A stretch of DNA of 64,000 nucleotides, from contig NZ_JXUW01000008.1 in assembly GCF_000949255.1 (NCBI RefSeq), forward strand, positions 41,066 to 105,065, in the 5' to 3' direction. Numbering within the stretch: the stretch's first letter is position 1; every line of letters starts with the position of its first letter. Under the pieces are notes generated by a model, which was not told the origin of the DNA, made no database searches, and saw only the letters and a list, made by a program, of their open reading frames with translations. Source of the DNA: Ferrimicrobium acidiphilum DSM 19497. Its GTDB lineage: Bacteria; Actinomycetota; Acidimicrobiia; Acidimicrobiales; Acidimicrobiaceae. This document shows positions 37,097-48,287 of the stretch, one piece after another. Both the position numbers and the translations under genes were made by a program.

Positions 37097-39335
37097 CAGC
37101 TATCGATTGATAGATTTGCTGTGGGCTAAGCGGCAGGTTGATATGTCGAATACCTAGATGGCTAAGCCCATCGATGACTGCATTCCATACGGCAGGAGTT
37201 GAGCCGATCGTGCCAGACTCACCGATACCCTTGGCCCCTAGTGGGTTCATAAAGGTCGGAGTCTCCTGGTGGATGACTCCAAATGAGGGTAGTTCGGAGG
37301 CCGAGATGACGGTGTAGTCGGCGAAGTTGGGGGTCAGTGGAGTACCATCAGCGCTGTAGCGGAACTCCTCGAAAAGGGCTTGAGCTATCCCTTGGGAGAT
37401 CCCTCCGTGAACTTGGCCTTCTGCGAGCAACGGATTGAGTAGCCTTCCGGCATCGTCGACGGCAGTGAAGCTGATCAACCTTACCTGACCGGTCTCGACG
37501 TCGACCTCGACTGCTGCTAGGTGTGCTCCAAAAGGATAGGTTGCATCGTCTGGGTCGAAGTCAAGTGTAACGTCCAGGGGTTGCCCCATCTCCCTGGCTC
37601 GTTTGGCGAGGTTGGACCAGTCGATCGTGAGTGATGGGCTACCCTTCACGAAGGCGCCACTAGTAGTTAGCTCTACATCAGCCTCACTCGCCTCAAACAT
37701 GGCGGCCGCCATGCGTTTGGCCCGTATGTTGAGCTCATGGGCGGCTCCAGAGATGGCAGCTCCTCCAGTTTGCAACGATCGAGAGCCGAAGGTCCCAACC
37801 CCTCTGGGGACCAGGTCGGTGTCGCCAGTGATGACCTGAATCTGGTCGAGGTCAACACCAAGTTCGTCGGCGATGAGCATCGACCAAGCAGTTGCGTGCC
37901 CCTGTCCATGTGGGGAGGTGCCGGAGTATGCGACGATGCTGCCGTCGTCCTTCACCTCGACGCGACCATACTCGCTCGATCCTCCTCCATTGGTGACCTC
38001 GACGTAGACGGCGATGCCAATACCTAATTGGAGCGGTGCTCGTTCAACGCGACGACGACGTTGTTCATCGCGAAGCTGCTCGTAACCGGCATGTTCACAG
38101 ACGGAGTCGAGGGCTCTGGCATAGTCACCAACATCGTAGTTAGCTCCGGTCGGGGTTGTGAGCGGGAACGCCTCCTTTGGGATCAAGTTACGTCGTCGGA
38201 GTTCAACAGCGTCGATCTCGAGTTCGGCTGCCAGTCTGTCCATCATACGCTCGATAGCCGCGGCGGCCTCAGGGCGACCAGCACCGCGGTAGGCGGATAT
38301 GGGTGTTGTATTGGTGGCTACTGATACGTACGAGGTCTCGACATTGGGTATGAGGTAGGTCCCAGGTGCCATCAGGCAGGTGAGGGTTGGTAGGAGTGCG
38401 CCAAAGGCGGGATAGGCGCCACTATCTTGAACGATACGCATTCGGTAACCGACGAGCTTTCCGTCTTTTGTCGCGCCAAGCTCGAGGTACTGGACCTGCG
38501 CCCGACCGTGAACGAGGCCCAGCATGGAGCGACTACGGTCCTCGTGCCATTTAATCGCCCGTCTGAGCTTCAGGGTTGCGGCTGCGATGGCGACGTCCTC
38601 TGGGTAGACCGTTACTTTGGCCCCAAATCCACCACCGACATCTTGAGCTCTAACGACAATACTAGCTTCATCGATGTCAAGGCATCTGACTAGCGTGCGC
38701 TTCAATCCATGAGCTGATTGAGTCGATGAGTAGACGATAAGACGACCATCTTGTGTCGGCACAGCGGCCATCGCCCGGGTCTCCAGCGAGCATGGTGCGA
38801 GTCGCTGATTGATCAAGCGCTCGCCCACGATGACGTCGGCACCATCAAAGAGTGTTGGATTCTGCGCTTGGTCGCTCTCGGAGAAGATGTTGCTGGTGCC
38901 TGGAAAGAGGGGTACCGTATCTTTGAGCGCCTCCTCTGGGTCTATGACTACCCCAAGAGGATCAAAGTCGGCATAGACCAACTCGGCGCCGTCGAAGGCG
39001 GCCTGTGGGGTTTCGGCAAGAACGAGAGCGTAGGGTTCACCGACGTAGCGCACTCGGTCGCGTGCGAGTATTGGCCGAGCACACTCTGGACGACCCTTCA
39101 CTGCCGCTGGGATCGGGTTGGCCTCGAGATCTGCAGCGCTCAAAACATGGGTCACACCGGGCGCGGCAAGAGCTTCGTCGGTAGAGATGCTGGTAAAACT
39201 GGCGTGGGCGAAGGGCGATGTGACGAAACAGGCATAGAGCGGGTGGTCGAGCTCTAGATTTGCGACGTAGTTGCCATCTCCTTGTAGAAGACCAGGATCC
39301 TCTTTTCTAATCACACGGCTGCCGAGAATACTCAT
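37086..39335 (-). CDS. Form II CoxL-like molybdopterin-binding hydroxylase large subunit
   Basis: 749 residues. The N-terminal domain (GSRVIRKEDPGLLQGDGNYVANLE) and molybdopterin domains of the xanthine dehydrogenase/CO dehydrogenase family are complete: QDVGGGFGAKV, the active-site loop ISAYRGAGRPEA (about residue 345), TSPHGQGHATAW, GTFGSRSLQTGG and the catalytic Glu in GAKGIGESGT (about 705). The AYRGAGR loop marks form II; genuine CO dehydrogenases (form I) carry AYxCSFR. The substrate is therefore likely an aldehyde, purine or other N-heterocycle, not proven. Medium (FAD) and small (FeS) subunit genes are not adjacent, so it is an orphan large subunit here. It lies between mfd/ppiC and ftsB-eno. 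Confidence 0.92.
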   Translation of the reverse strand: MSILGSRVIRKEDPGLLQGDGNYVANLELDHPLYACFVTSPFAHASFTSISTDEALAAPGVTHVLSAADLEANPIPAAVKGRPECARPILARDRVRYVGEPYALVLAETPQAAFDGAELVYADFDPLGVVIDPEEALKDTVPLFPGTSNIFSESDQAQNPTLFDGADVIVGERLINQRLAPCSLETRAMAAVPTQDGRLIVYSSTQSAHGLKRTLVRCLDIDEASIVVRAQDVGGGFGAKVTVYPEDVAIAAATLKLRRAIKWHEDRSRSMLGLVHGRAQVQYLELGATKDGKLVGYRMRIVQDSGAYPAFGALLPTLTCLMAPGTYLIPNVETSYVSVATNTTPISAYRGAGRPEAAAAIERMMDRLAAELEIDAVELRRRNLIPKEAFPLTTPTGANYDVGDYARALDSVCEHAGYEQLRDEQRRRRVERAPLQLGIGIAVYVEVTNGGGSSEYGRVEVKDDGSIVAYSGTSPHGQGHATAWSMLIADELGVDLDQIQVITGDTDLVPRGVGTFGSRSLQTGGAAISGAAHELNIRAKRMAAAMFEASEADVELTTSGAFVKGSPSLTIDWSNLAKRAREMGQPLDVTLDFDPDDATYPFGAHLAAVEVDVETGQVRLISFTAVDDAGRLLNPLLAEGQVHGGISQGIAQALFEEFRYSADGTPLTPNFADYTVISASELPSFGVIHQETPTFMNPLGAKGIGESGTIGSTPAVWNAVIDGLSHLGIRHINLPLSPQQIYQSIAGRQ

Positions 39336-39525
39336 GTCGGGTCCTTTCCTCCTATCTTTCTAGCACCTTTTCAGGGCTAGGTTGTGATCGATGAATCCTC
39401 GCGATGATCCGAATTGGCTGGGGGTGGGGTGTTGCGGTAGCCGCTATCGGCGCGAACGCTGCAGCTGTGATTCTCTTGCGCGAGCGACGCACGAGTTCGA
39501 TGGAAGGGAGCGCGCGGCTCACTGC

Positions 39526-41147
<1,622 letters not shown>

Positions 41148-41214
41148 TTAACTTAGCATCTAAGCAGGTCTAGTGGCACATCGTCGCCATAGTTGGAGAC
41201 GACCTGCGAGCCGA

Positions 41215-42537
41215 TCAACCTGGTATGAGTTCCTCGAGCAGACGGGCCGCACGGCGAAGTGTCTCCTCAAGATCGATCTCCTGGGTGAGCGCGGTCAATG
41301 CTGCCAGCGCAAAATTGGTGGCACTTTGATCTGTCGTTGAGGATGCATCGATTCTCGCGATTAGTTCCTCTGGAGTGAGACCGAGACCGGTGAGCTTGCG
41401 GTAACTCTTTTGGAGTCTGAGCGCCGCTGGGAGGGCTTCAGGCACTTGGGATCGAGTGGAGTTCCTCCGCTCCTCGGCCTTTATGGTCTCCCAATTGGCC
41501 ACGACTTGCTCTGCCGAGTCGACGTCGACGTCGGCAAAGACGTGTGGGTGACGTCGAACAAGTTTGGTCTGGAGCGTGCGTGCGATGGAAGCAAGATCGA
41601 AGTCCTCGACCTCGCTAGCTATCTCGGCGTGCATCAGAACCTGAAGGAGCAGATCGCCGAGCTCCTCCTCAAGATGAGCAACGAGGGTTGGTTCTTCTGT
41701 TGCGGTAACAACATCGGTTAACTCGAGATCATCGATCGCCTGGACCACCTCGTGAGCCTCTTCTAGTAGGTGGCGCGCGAGCGAGCGATGCGTCTGCTCT
41801 GCATCCCAGGGACACTCGACGCGCAATCTATGTACAACATCGATTAGCGAACTCAAATCGCCGTAGAGCGGGGTGAGATTGGTGATAAAGAGGCTGGTAA
41901 GGTGGTCGCAGAGGTCAAGTTCAGCGCTTGTCTCGACGACGTCAACTACCTTCTCATCGGCCTGGCCGAGGTGGTGAAGCATCTGGACGTGACCATGACG
42001 CTCCTCTACTTTGGCTGTGATCTCTCGCGCGATCATAGGATCAAAGCACTGCAGTACGAGCAGCGTTTCGCTGTCGGTGGGGAGCTGGTCGAGAAGATCT
42101 ATGGCGTCTACTATCTTTAGCCCATCGATCGGATCCCAGTGGAGCTTGAGTGCGGCGTAGTCGATGAGACCGAGTCCCGCCCCGATCTCTATAGTGATGC
42201 CGGGCTCTTTAAGTAGGAGTTGCACGCTTCGTTCTCCGATGGCTGGAGATCCTGGAACGACGTAGGCAAGGCGAGTGTCATCCGTCATTTTCGCGAGACT
42301 CACGATTCGATCTGCGATCTTTGGATAGAGCTCATCGAAGTCAGTAGCTCCGTCGTAGAGGTCATCGCAGCTGAGTATGGGTACCCCTGGCTCAACTATC
42401 TCAGCGATCGCTTCAGATAGGCCAGGATGGCGAAGTGTCCTGCACACCACGGTGGTGCACCCCTCCAAGGCAGCAGAGAGACTTTGTGGTGAAGCATTGG
42501 CTATGCCGGCTCCGACGAGGACGATAGTAGGTTGCAT
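41215..42537 (-). CDS. mazG: MazG-family NTP pyrophosphohydrolase with N-terminal methylase-like domain
   Basis: 440 residues in two parts. Residues 1 to about 215 are a degenerate tetrapyrrole-methylase-like domain (VLVGAGIANASPQSL, YVVPGSPAIGERSVQLL), as in YabN. From about 222 the MazG domain follows: VVHRLRVECPWDAEQTHRSLARHLLEEAHEVVQAI with metal-binding EExxE, then LEEELGDLLLQVLMHAEIA, and a second helical half. It hydrolyses abnormal or excess NTPs, or ppGpp in mycobacteria. It is on the same strand as eno-ftsB, 100 bases upstream. Confidence 0.93.
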   Translation of the reverse strand: MQPTIVLVGAGIANASPQSLSAALEGCTTVVCRTLRHPGLSEAIAEIVEPGVPILSCDDLYDGATDFDELYPKIADRIVSLAKMTDDTRLAYVVPGSPAIGERSVQLLLKEPGITIEIGAGLGLIDYAALKLHWDPIDGLKIVDAIDLLDQLPTDSETLLVLQCFDPMIAREITAKVEERHGHVQMLHHLGQADEKVVDVVETSAELDLCDHLTSLFITNLTPLYGDLSSLIDVVHRLRVECPWDAEQTHRSLARHLLEEAHEVVQAIDDLELTDVVTATEEPTLVAHLEEELGDLLLQVLMHAEIASEVEDFDLASIARTLQTKLVRRHPHVFADVDVDSAEQVVANWETIKAEERRNSTRSQVPEALPAALRLQKSYRKLTGLGLTPEELIARIDASSTTDQSATNFALAALTALTQEIDLEETLRRAARLLEELIPG

Positions 42538-42890
42538 GGAGCCAGGCTACCGCCTCTCCCAGCGTTGTTGTAAGCCTCACTTGTGCTGATTCACTAGCTG
42601 AGTGCCTGGGTGGAGCGCTATCGTTGGTTCCCAGGAATCCACGGCCTGCCTCTTGCTTGCGGGTACCTTGTGACCGCAGTCGTTACGCCGTGGTCCATCT
42701 TCGCGCCAGATGTCAACAGGTTCGCGCGATGCTAGTGGCTTGATTAGCTCCTGATGAGAGTTTTCAAGAAAGTGCCGCCCTACCAGGAGAATGACGCTTC
42801 ATCAAATGTTTAAGTTTTCCGCAAAGTTTTCCGAGAACTTAATTCTGAGGTTCCCCACGAACCTCAGAGCATGGGTGGAGGAGGAATTGG
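42538..42890 (+). promoter_or_regulatory. Upstream region of the zinc-ribbon gene with direct repeat and hairpin
   Basis: About 350 bases with no gene. Two copies of AAGTTTTCCG (42812-42821 and 42824-42833) lie 12 bases apart, and AAGTT/AACTT form a small dyad there. A perfect 9-bp hairpin follows: CTGAGGTTC (42845-42853), five-base loop, GAACCTCAG (42859-42867). It ends 23 bases before the GTG start of the next gene. This could be an operator plus a 5' leader structure; the role is inferred. Confidence 0.4.
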
Positions 42891-43115
42891 GTGGATGCGT
42901 TATGCCCTGTCTGTCGTGAAAAGGAGCTCGTAATTATCGAGCTAGGGGTCGGCGATCATGAGGTGGTTCTTGTGAGTTGTGCCGCCTGTGGTAGCCGTTG
43001 GTGGCGTCGCGATGGATTTGAAACACAGGTTGCTGAGGTGGTTGAGTTGGCTATGACTACCGCGCGGTCGGGAGGCCGCCGTAAGAGCGGTAGGCCAACG
43101 AAAACTGCATCCTGA
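42891..43115 (+). CDS. Small zinc-ribbon protein
   Basis: 74 residues from GTG with GGAGGAGG just upstream. Two cysteine pairs (CPVC at 5-8 and CAAC at about 30-33) form a zinc ribbon. The strand region between them (VIIELGVGDHEVVLVS) and WWRRDGF resemble small actinobacterial zinc-ribbon proteins. The tail is basic (RSGGRRKSGRPTK). The role is unknown; nucleic-acid binding is plausible. The long leader with repeats suggests it is regulated. Confidence 0.75.
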   Translation: MDALCPVCREKELVIIELGVGDHEVVLVSCAACGSRWWRRDGFETQVAEVVELAMTTARSGGRRKSGRPTKTAS

Positions 43116-43420
43116 TCTGATGATAACCTAGCCCACAAAGTCGACTGGCTTAGTACCAGTGAGATGCTGTGGGTTAGGTGAGATCTTCGATATCGGCTTG
43201 CGTATCGTCGGACTGTGGCAGATTGTGTTGAGTCGCGTGTGCGACCGACGGGTGATAGTCGGCCCTTGGCCGCGCGACCGAGAGTCTCTTGGTGACTCCA
43301 GCTCGCTTTTGAGAGAATGGGGTTGGAGCGGCGTGGGTAAAGCGTTACTCGTCAGGGGTAGGGATATCCGTGTGGTTGCGGTGGATGGCCGCTTGAGCAC
43401 GGTCCACTTTGGTTGGTGGC
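43116..43420. other. Region upstream of TnpB remnant, no certain gene
   Basis: An open frame runs 43159-43491, but only its end (from about 43421) resembles TnpB. The earlier part (MRCCGLGEIFDIGLRIVG ...) matches nothing I know. It may be junction sequence between the host DNA and a truncated insertion element. Confidence 0.35.
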
Positions 43421-43923
43421 GATTCAGTCGAAGGGCTGACAAGGTCTCCAACGATCACAAAGACCTTACGGATCTGGGTGTACAGCCATGACGTGGTCAT
43501 CTTCGAAGATCTGAAGATCGAAGACACGACCAAGTTAGTCAGACAAACTAGAGCCAAGGCTGGAAGGAACGTTCGAGCCAAATCCGGGCTCAACGCATCG
43601 ATCCTTGGACAAGGTTGGACTGCTTGTCACCAACACCTTACAGATAGCGCCACGAACGCTGCACTGGGAGTCGAAATACGCCGTTTCCCGTTAACGTGTC
43701 TACAAACACGGGCGTAGGTTGGTCGGAGCGTGATCTCGCGACGACAAAGATTTACAGAGACCAACCAGCCAACCTCTCCTGCGGGTCGTGTGGCTATGCC
43801 GTCAACGCAGGTGTGAATGCAGCCAATTACACACCTGCCACAGACCTAGCGGCACAAGAACGTAACCGAAGATCGCAAGCTAGCTTTGATAAGACACGAC
43901 CTAGTGAAAGGTCAATCAACTAG
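43421..43923 (+). pseudogene. Decayed TnpB (IS200/IS605-group) nuclease gene
   Basis: TnpB blocks appear in order but in different frames. In frame 1, FSRRADKVSNDHKDL recalls the arginine-rich RRxxKVANxRxDF stretch. In frame 2, DVVIFEDLKI (RuvC-II Glu) and KSGLNASILGQGW follow. Back in frame 1 comes CGSCGYAVNAGVNAANY, the zinc finger and RuvC-III region. The RuvC-III Asp (NADxNAA) is Gly here. The N-terminal half with RuvC-I is missing. Two frame changes, the lost Asp and the truncation mean it is dead. It is followed at once by a structured right end typical of these elements. Confidence 0.75.
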
Positions 43924-43975
43924 GGCGGCATGAACGCCCCCGGAAGCTCCGCCTTCCAGAGCGAGGAGGATCTCA
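43923..43975 (+). mobile_element. Right end of the TnpB element with guide-RNA-like hairpins
   Basis: Directly after the TnpB stop lie a GGGCG/CGCCC hairpin (about 43923-43940) and a GGAAG (43942-43946)/CTTCC (43953-43957) hairpin. GAGCGAGGAGGATCTCAC follows. This arrangement resembles the right ends of IS605-type elements, from which omega RNA scaffolds are made, with the guide taken from the flank just beyond. The outer boundary near 43974 is estimated. The matching left end is not identified. Confidence 0.55.
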
Positions 43976-44049
43976 CTTCTGCTAGGCTCGCCAGTGTTCG
44001 GTGGGCCGCCGAGTTGGCTAGAATACGCTAGTTTGGTCCCGCTGCATGA

Positions 44050-44061
44050 CCGTCATGACGG
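44050..44061. promoter_or_regulatory. Perfect 12-bp palindrome before manB
   Basis: CCGTCATGACGG is self-complementary and lies about 50 bases before the manB start. It could be a small operator for the manB-trm112-pgi/pmi operon. There is no other support. Confidence 0.3.
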
Positions 44062-44110
44062 GTTCGTGCATTTGAGCAGTCGTCGTAGCGAAAGAGGGTG
44101 AATCCGGCTC

Positions 44111-45472
44111 ATGAGCGATATTTTCAAGGCCTACGATGTGCGTGGTATCGTACCAGACGAACTAAATGAGGACTGGGCGCGGGCTATTGGAGCGGCTTTT
44201 GCAGAGGTTGCCGATGCCGACCAGGTGATCGTGGGATCGGACATGAGGCTCTCGTCAGGCGCGCTCAGAGCCGCACTGACAGAGGGGCTTACTGGAGCAG
44301 GAATCGACGTCATCGACCTCGGACTGGCCTCGACTGACCTTCTTTATTTTGCTAGTGGGAAACTCAATTGCCCGGGTGTGATGATTACCGCTTCACACAA
44401 CCCTGGAAACTACAACGGCATCAAGTTCTGCAGGGCAGGAGCGAGCCCGGTGGGTGCAGAGAGCGGATTGATGGAGGTGCAGGAGCTGGCGACCAATTAT
44501 CTCGCCACCTCGGTGCCATCGCGCGCGGTTCACGGAACGCGCCAAGAGCGTCCAATGTTGGATGAGTACGTCTCTCACGTGCACTCGTTCGTTGATGTGG
44601 CCAAGCTACGTGGTTTGCGGGTCGTCGCTGATACCGCCAACGGTATGGGTGGTTTGATTGTGCCGCCGGTTTTTGACGGCCTTGGCATCAGCCTTGAGGT
44701 GCTCTATGGAGACCTTGACGGCTCCTTCCCCAACCATCCGGCAGATCCCATCCAGCCCGAGAATTTAGTCGACTTGAGAGCTAAGGTCCTCTCCGTGGGC
44801 GCTGATGTTGGGCTCGCGTTCGATGGTGATGCCGATCGAGTATTCCTCGTCGACGACAAGGCGGCACCCGTCTCAGGATCGACGACGACCGCGCTGATCG
44901 CCCGTCGGATCCTGAGCCGGTACCCAGGACAGACGATTTTGTACAACCTGATCTGTTCAAAGGCTGTCCCGGAGGTGATTACAGAGGCGGGCGGAGTGGC
45001 GATCCGTACTCGGGTTGGCCATTCGTTCATCAAGGCGGATATGGCTCGTACTGGCGCTATTTTCGGTGGTGAACACTCTGGCCACTATTACTTTCGCGAT
45101 AACTATCGTGCAGACTCTGGCATGATTGCAGCGCTCACCGTTCTCGAAGAGATGGCCACCCAAGGCTCCTCGTTGTCAGAGATGAGAGGATCACTCGAGC
45201 GATACTCGGACTCAGGTGAGGTAAATAGCAAAGTTCAGAATACTGCCGCGGTTCTTAAATTCGTCGAGAACGCATATCAAGGGCGAGCCGAGGTGGACCA
45301 TCTCGACGGGTTGACGCTCGATTTTGGAGATTGGTGGTTTAACCTTCGCCCATCTAACACCGAACCATTGTTGCGCCTCAACCTAGAGGCTGCGACTGAC
45401 GATGAGGTATCGCGTCGCTCTCACGAGGTTCTGGCGGTGGTGGCAAAGGCTGACTCAGAGGAGGTACGATGA
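44111..45472 (+). CDS. manB: Phosphomannomutase / phosphoglucomutase
   Basis: 453 residues. Active-site Ser95 lies in MITASHNPGNYNGIKF, the metal loop is FDGDADRVF, the sugar-specificity loop is GGEHSGHYYFRD and the phosphate-binding loop is RPSNTEPLLRLNLEA. It interconverts mannose-6-phosphate and mannose-1-phosphate (or the glucose equivalents) for GDP-mannose and cell-envelope glycans. It overlaps the Trm112-like gene by four bases and is two genes before an isomerase that makes mannose-6-phosphate. The order manB-trm112-pgi/pmi is typical of actinobacteria. Confidence 0.95.
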   Translation: MSDIFKAYDVRGIVPDELNEDWARAIGAAFAEVADADQVIVGSDMRLSSGALRAALTEGLTGAGIDVIDLGLASTDLLYFASGKLNCPGVMITASHNPGNYNGIKFCRAGASPVGAESGLMEVQELATNYLATSVPSRAVHGTRQERPMLDEYVSHVHSFVDVAKLRGLRVVADTANGMGGLIVPPVFDGLGISLEVLYGDLDGSFPNHPADPIQPENLVDLRAKVLSVGADVGLAFDGDADRVFLVDDKAAPVSGSTTTALIARRILSRYPGQTILYNLICSKAVPEVITEAGGVAIRTRVGHSFIKADMARTGAIFGGEHSGHYYFRDNYRADSGMIAALTVLEEMATQGSSLSEMRGSLERYSDSGEVNSKVQNTAAVLKFVENAYQGRAEVDHLDGLTLDFGDWWFNLRPSNTEPLLRLNLEAATDDEVSRRSHEVLAVVAKADSEEVR

Positions 45473-45708
45473 CCCTTTCGCCGGAGCTGGTGGCCATCTT
45501 GGCATGCCCAGTAGATCACGAGCCGCTGCTGTATCTTGATGCTGAGAGCCTGTTGTATAATCCGCGGCTCAAGCGCAAATATCGCATCGAGGGTGACATT
45601 CCAATCCTGTTGATCGAGGAGGCTGAAATCGTCGATGACGCCGAGCATGTCCGCTTGCTGGGGCTTGCATCGGAAAGGCCCTCTGCTGACCAAGGGGAGG
45701 ATGCCTAA
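45469..45708 (+). CDS. Trm112-family small protein
   Basis: 79 residues. The family start LVAILACPVDHEPLLYL and the later YRIEGDIPILLIEEAEIV are diagnostic of the Trm112/UPF0434 group. The usual second Cys of CPxC is His here (CPVDH), so the zinc site is incomplete, as in many bacterial members. Trm112 proteins activate methyltransferases in eukaryotes; the bacterial role is not settled. It is coupled to manB and abuts the next gene. Confidence 0.9.
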   Translation: MTLSPELVAILACPVDHEPLLYLDAESLLYNPRLKRKYRIEGDIPILLIEEAEIVDDAEHVRLLGLASERPSADQGEDA

Positions 45709-46746
45709 GTGCAAGCTGATTCCCAAGGTATGTGGGAGGCCACGCGGGCGCTTCCGGAACAGATGGAGACGGCTCTATCTCAGATCTCTACAGTATGCGA
45801 CCTGCCGAACAAAGATCACATCGAACATGTCGTTGTGGTTGGCATGGGAGGGAGTGGCATCGCGGGAGATGTGGCAATAGCAGCGGCCGCACCGTATATG
45901 CCGATCCCAATCACCATCGTCAAGGGCTATGAGCTACCGAGCTATGTCGGAGAGCATTCGCTAGTCATAGCGGTGTCCTTCTCCGGTAACACCGAGGAGA
46001 CACTCGAAGTAGTCTCTAGGGCGATCGATCATGGAGCCAAATGTGTCGCCGTTACCGCTGGAGGCGAGCTCGATCGGGTCATGCGGGAGCGGGGTGGTTG
46101 TGTCGTTCACGTCGATGGTACTATCCCACAGCCGCGAGCGGCGTTTGGTGCACTATCGGTCTCCGTCCTTGGCGTCTTGGATCAGGTCGGGTTGTTTCCA
46201 GGTGCAACCGGTTGGATCAACCTCGCTATCGCGCGCCTCAAGGAGAGGCGGATTGAACTCGACTCGGCGGATTCGATCGCCGATGTAGTCGCGTCACAGC
46301 TCTCCGGCACGATTCCTATCATCGTCTCCTCTGGCTCACTTGGCAAAGTAGCTGCGATGCGGTGGAAGGCGCAGATCAATGAGAACGCAAAGGCGCCCGC
46401 CTTTTACTCCGTGTATCCAGAGGCGTGCCATAACGAGCTTGCTGGCTTTGATGCGTACCCGGAGTTGCTAGCCAGTGATTTTTCACTTGTGATTCTTCGT
46501 CACGATCATGAACATCCTCAGATTGCTCGTCGTTACCAATTCGCGGCCGAGACGATTGGCCCGCGGTTCGCTCACTGTATCGAGGTTGGAGCTCATGGTG
46601 TTGGAGAGTTAGCCAATCTTTTTGACCTCACCTTTGTCGGGGATTACGTTGCCCTTTCACTTGCCGGACGACTTGGATTCGATCCTGGACCTATAACGCT
46701 GCTTGACAAGGTCAAACGTTTCTTAGCGGGTTCTGTCGTCGAGTAG
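45709..46746 (+). CDS. Bifunctional phosphoglucose/phosphomannose isomerase (SIS fold)
   Basis: 345 residues from GTG directly after the Trm112 stop. Two SIS domains: VVVGMGGSGIAGDVAI, SFSGNTEETLEVV, AVTAGGELDRV in the first; then KAQINENAKAPAFYSVYPEACHNELAGF with the catalytic Glu/His region of the PGI/PMI family. It converts fructose-6-phosphate to glucose-6-phosphate or mannose-6-phosphate, supplying manB. It replaces the unrelated zinc ManA of many bacteria. Confidence 0.9.
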   Translation: MQADSQGMWEATRALPEQMETALSQISTVCDLPNKDHIEHVVVVGMGGSGIAGDVAIAAAAPYMPIPITIVKGYELPSYVGEHSLVIAVSFSGNTEETLEVVSRAIDHGAKCVAVTAGGELDRVMRERGGCVVHVDGTIPQPRAAFGALSVSVLGVLDQVGLFPGATGWINLAIARLKERRIELDSADSIADVVASQLSGTIPIIVSSGSLGKVAAMRWKAQINENAKAPAFYSVYPEACHNELAGFDAYPELLASDFSLVILRHDHEHPQIARRYQFAAETIGPRFAHCIEVGAHGVGELANLFDLTFVGDYVALSLAGRLGFDPGPITLLDKVKRFLAGSVVE

Positions 46747-46884
46747 ACCTACTGAGGGCGGGTTGGCTAGCTGCTATCGGTTGTCGACTAATAGGTGTAC
46801 CCGTCTCATCAGGTAGAGTAGATGACACGACCAAAAACCATTGCGTGACCAAGACGATGGCATAAGTTTAGAGAGAGGTAGACA

Positions 46885-48162
46885 GTGGAGTACGACATCA
46901 GCGACATAAGCGAGGCGGATGCAGGGCGGCAGCGAATCCTATGGGCCGACAGACAGATGCCCGTTCTTGGTTCAATTCGTGATCGTTTTGCAAAGACGAA
47001 GCCTCTACAGGGGGTGACCATCGCGGCTTGCCTGCACATCACTACTGAGACCGCCAATCTTCTTCGAACCCTACAGGCGGGAGGGGCGCAGGTCGTTGCC
47101 GCAGCATCTAACCCACTGTCGACTCAGGATGACGTGGCGGCTTCGCTCGTCAAACACGACGGTATCGCCGTGTTTGCACGCCGCGGCGAGGATACGCCGA
47201 CCTACTACTCGCATATCGACGCGGTTCTCGACGCCAAGCCCCATGTAACTATGGATGACGGCTGTGACCTCGTGTCGAGAGTGCATCGGGAGCGTCCCGA
47301 ACAGGTCGAGAGTATATTTGCTGGCACAGAGGAGACGACGACTGGCGTCATTCGCCTACGCGCCATGGAGCAGGCTGGCTCTCTTGGGTATCCGATTGTT
47401 GCAGTTAATGACGCCAACACGAAGCATATGTTCGACAACAGGTATGGAACTGGGCAGTCGACTCTCGATGGTGTGATTCGAGCGACGAATATGCTTTTGG
47501 CCGGCAAGACCATCGTGATAGCTGGTTATGGCTACTGTGGTAAAGGGGTCGCCTCTAGAGCACGTGGGCTCGGAGCGCAGGTGGTGGTCACCGAAATCCA
47601 ACCCTTGCCCGCGCTTGAGGCGGTTATGGACGGTTTCCAGGTGCTTCCGATGGCCAAGGCGGCTCAGATTGGTGATATTTTCATCACCGTAACCGGGAAT
47701 CGAGACGTGTTGCGGCCCGAGCATTTTCGGGTGATGAAGGACGGAGCAGTACTCGCCAACTCCGGCCATTTTGATGTCGAGATCGATCTAGCAGGACTAG
47801 CAGCTATGACCACCGGCGAGCGTCGTCGAATGGTTCGCCCTATGGTGGAGGAGTTCCTTGTCCGCGGCGAAGATGGCAAGGACAGAAGGGTTCAAGTGAT
47901 TGCAGAGGGTCGTCTCGTCAATCTGAGCGCAGCAGAGGGTCATCCGGCTTCGGTGATGGACATGAGTTTTGCTAACCAGGCATTGAGTGTGGAGTGGCTT
48001 GTTGCTCACCGAGGTGAACTATCGGCGCGAGTCTACGATGTGCCTAGCGACATCGATGCATCGGTCGCTGAACTCAAGCTCTCCTCGATGCAGGTAGAGA
48101 TAGACGAGTTGACCAATGCCCAACGCGAGTATCTCGCCTCGTGGACGGACGGAACGAAGTAG
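46885..48162 (+). CDS. ahcY: Adenosylhomocysteinase
   Basis: 425 residues from GTG with AGAGAGGTAGA upstream. Signatures: [69 protein letters not shown], the NAD motif [20 protein letters not shown] and [10 protein letters not shown]. The segment of about 40 residues found in eukaryotic and proteobacterial forms is absent, as in the archaeal/thermophile type. It splits S-adenosylhomocysteine into adenosine and homocysteine after methylation reactions. I saw no SAH riboswitch in the 138-base leader. Confidence 0.96.
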   Translation: MEYDISDISEADAGRQRILWADRQMPVLGSIRDRFAKTKPLQGVTIAACLHITTETANLLRTLQAGGAQVVAAASNPLSTQDDVAASLVKHDGIAVFARRGEDTPTYYSHIDAVLDAKPHVTMDDGCDLVSRVHRERPEQVESIFAGTEETTTGVIRLRAMEQAGSLGYPIVAVNDANTKHMFDNRYGTGQSTLDGVIRATNMLLAGKTIVIAGYGYCGKGVASRARGLGAQVVVTEIQPLPALEAVMDGFQVLPMAKAAQIGDIFITVTGNRDVLRPEHFRVMKDGAVLANSGHFDVEIDLAGLAAMTTGERRRMVRPMVEEFLVRGEDGKDRRVQVIAEGRLVNLSAAEGHPASVMDMSFANQALSVEWLVAHRGELSARVYDVPSDIDASVAELKLSSMQVEIDELTNAQREYLASWTDGTK

Positions 48163-48287
48163 GCCAGAGGATGTGCTCTGTGTGTTGAGGACGACGTCGG
48201 CCCCTCGCTCGCGACCCTTTAGATGGCGGTCGGTTTTTGAGTGGATAGGGTCGGCGCAGGAGCTGGAAGGCAGAAGGAGAAGACGAG

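Noticed and set aside
43159..43420. N-terminal part of a 110-codon frame as a separate gene
   Set aside because: No family resemblance; only the end of the frame looks like TnpB, so it is treated as junction sequence.
46747..46884. SAH riboswitch before ahcY
   Set aside because: I looked for the conserved pseudoknot sequences in the leader and did not find them.
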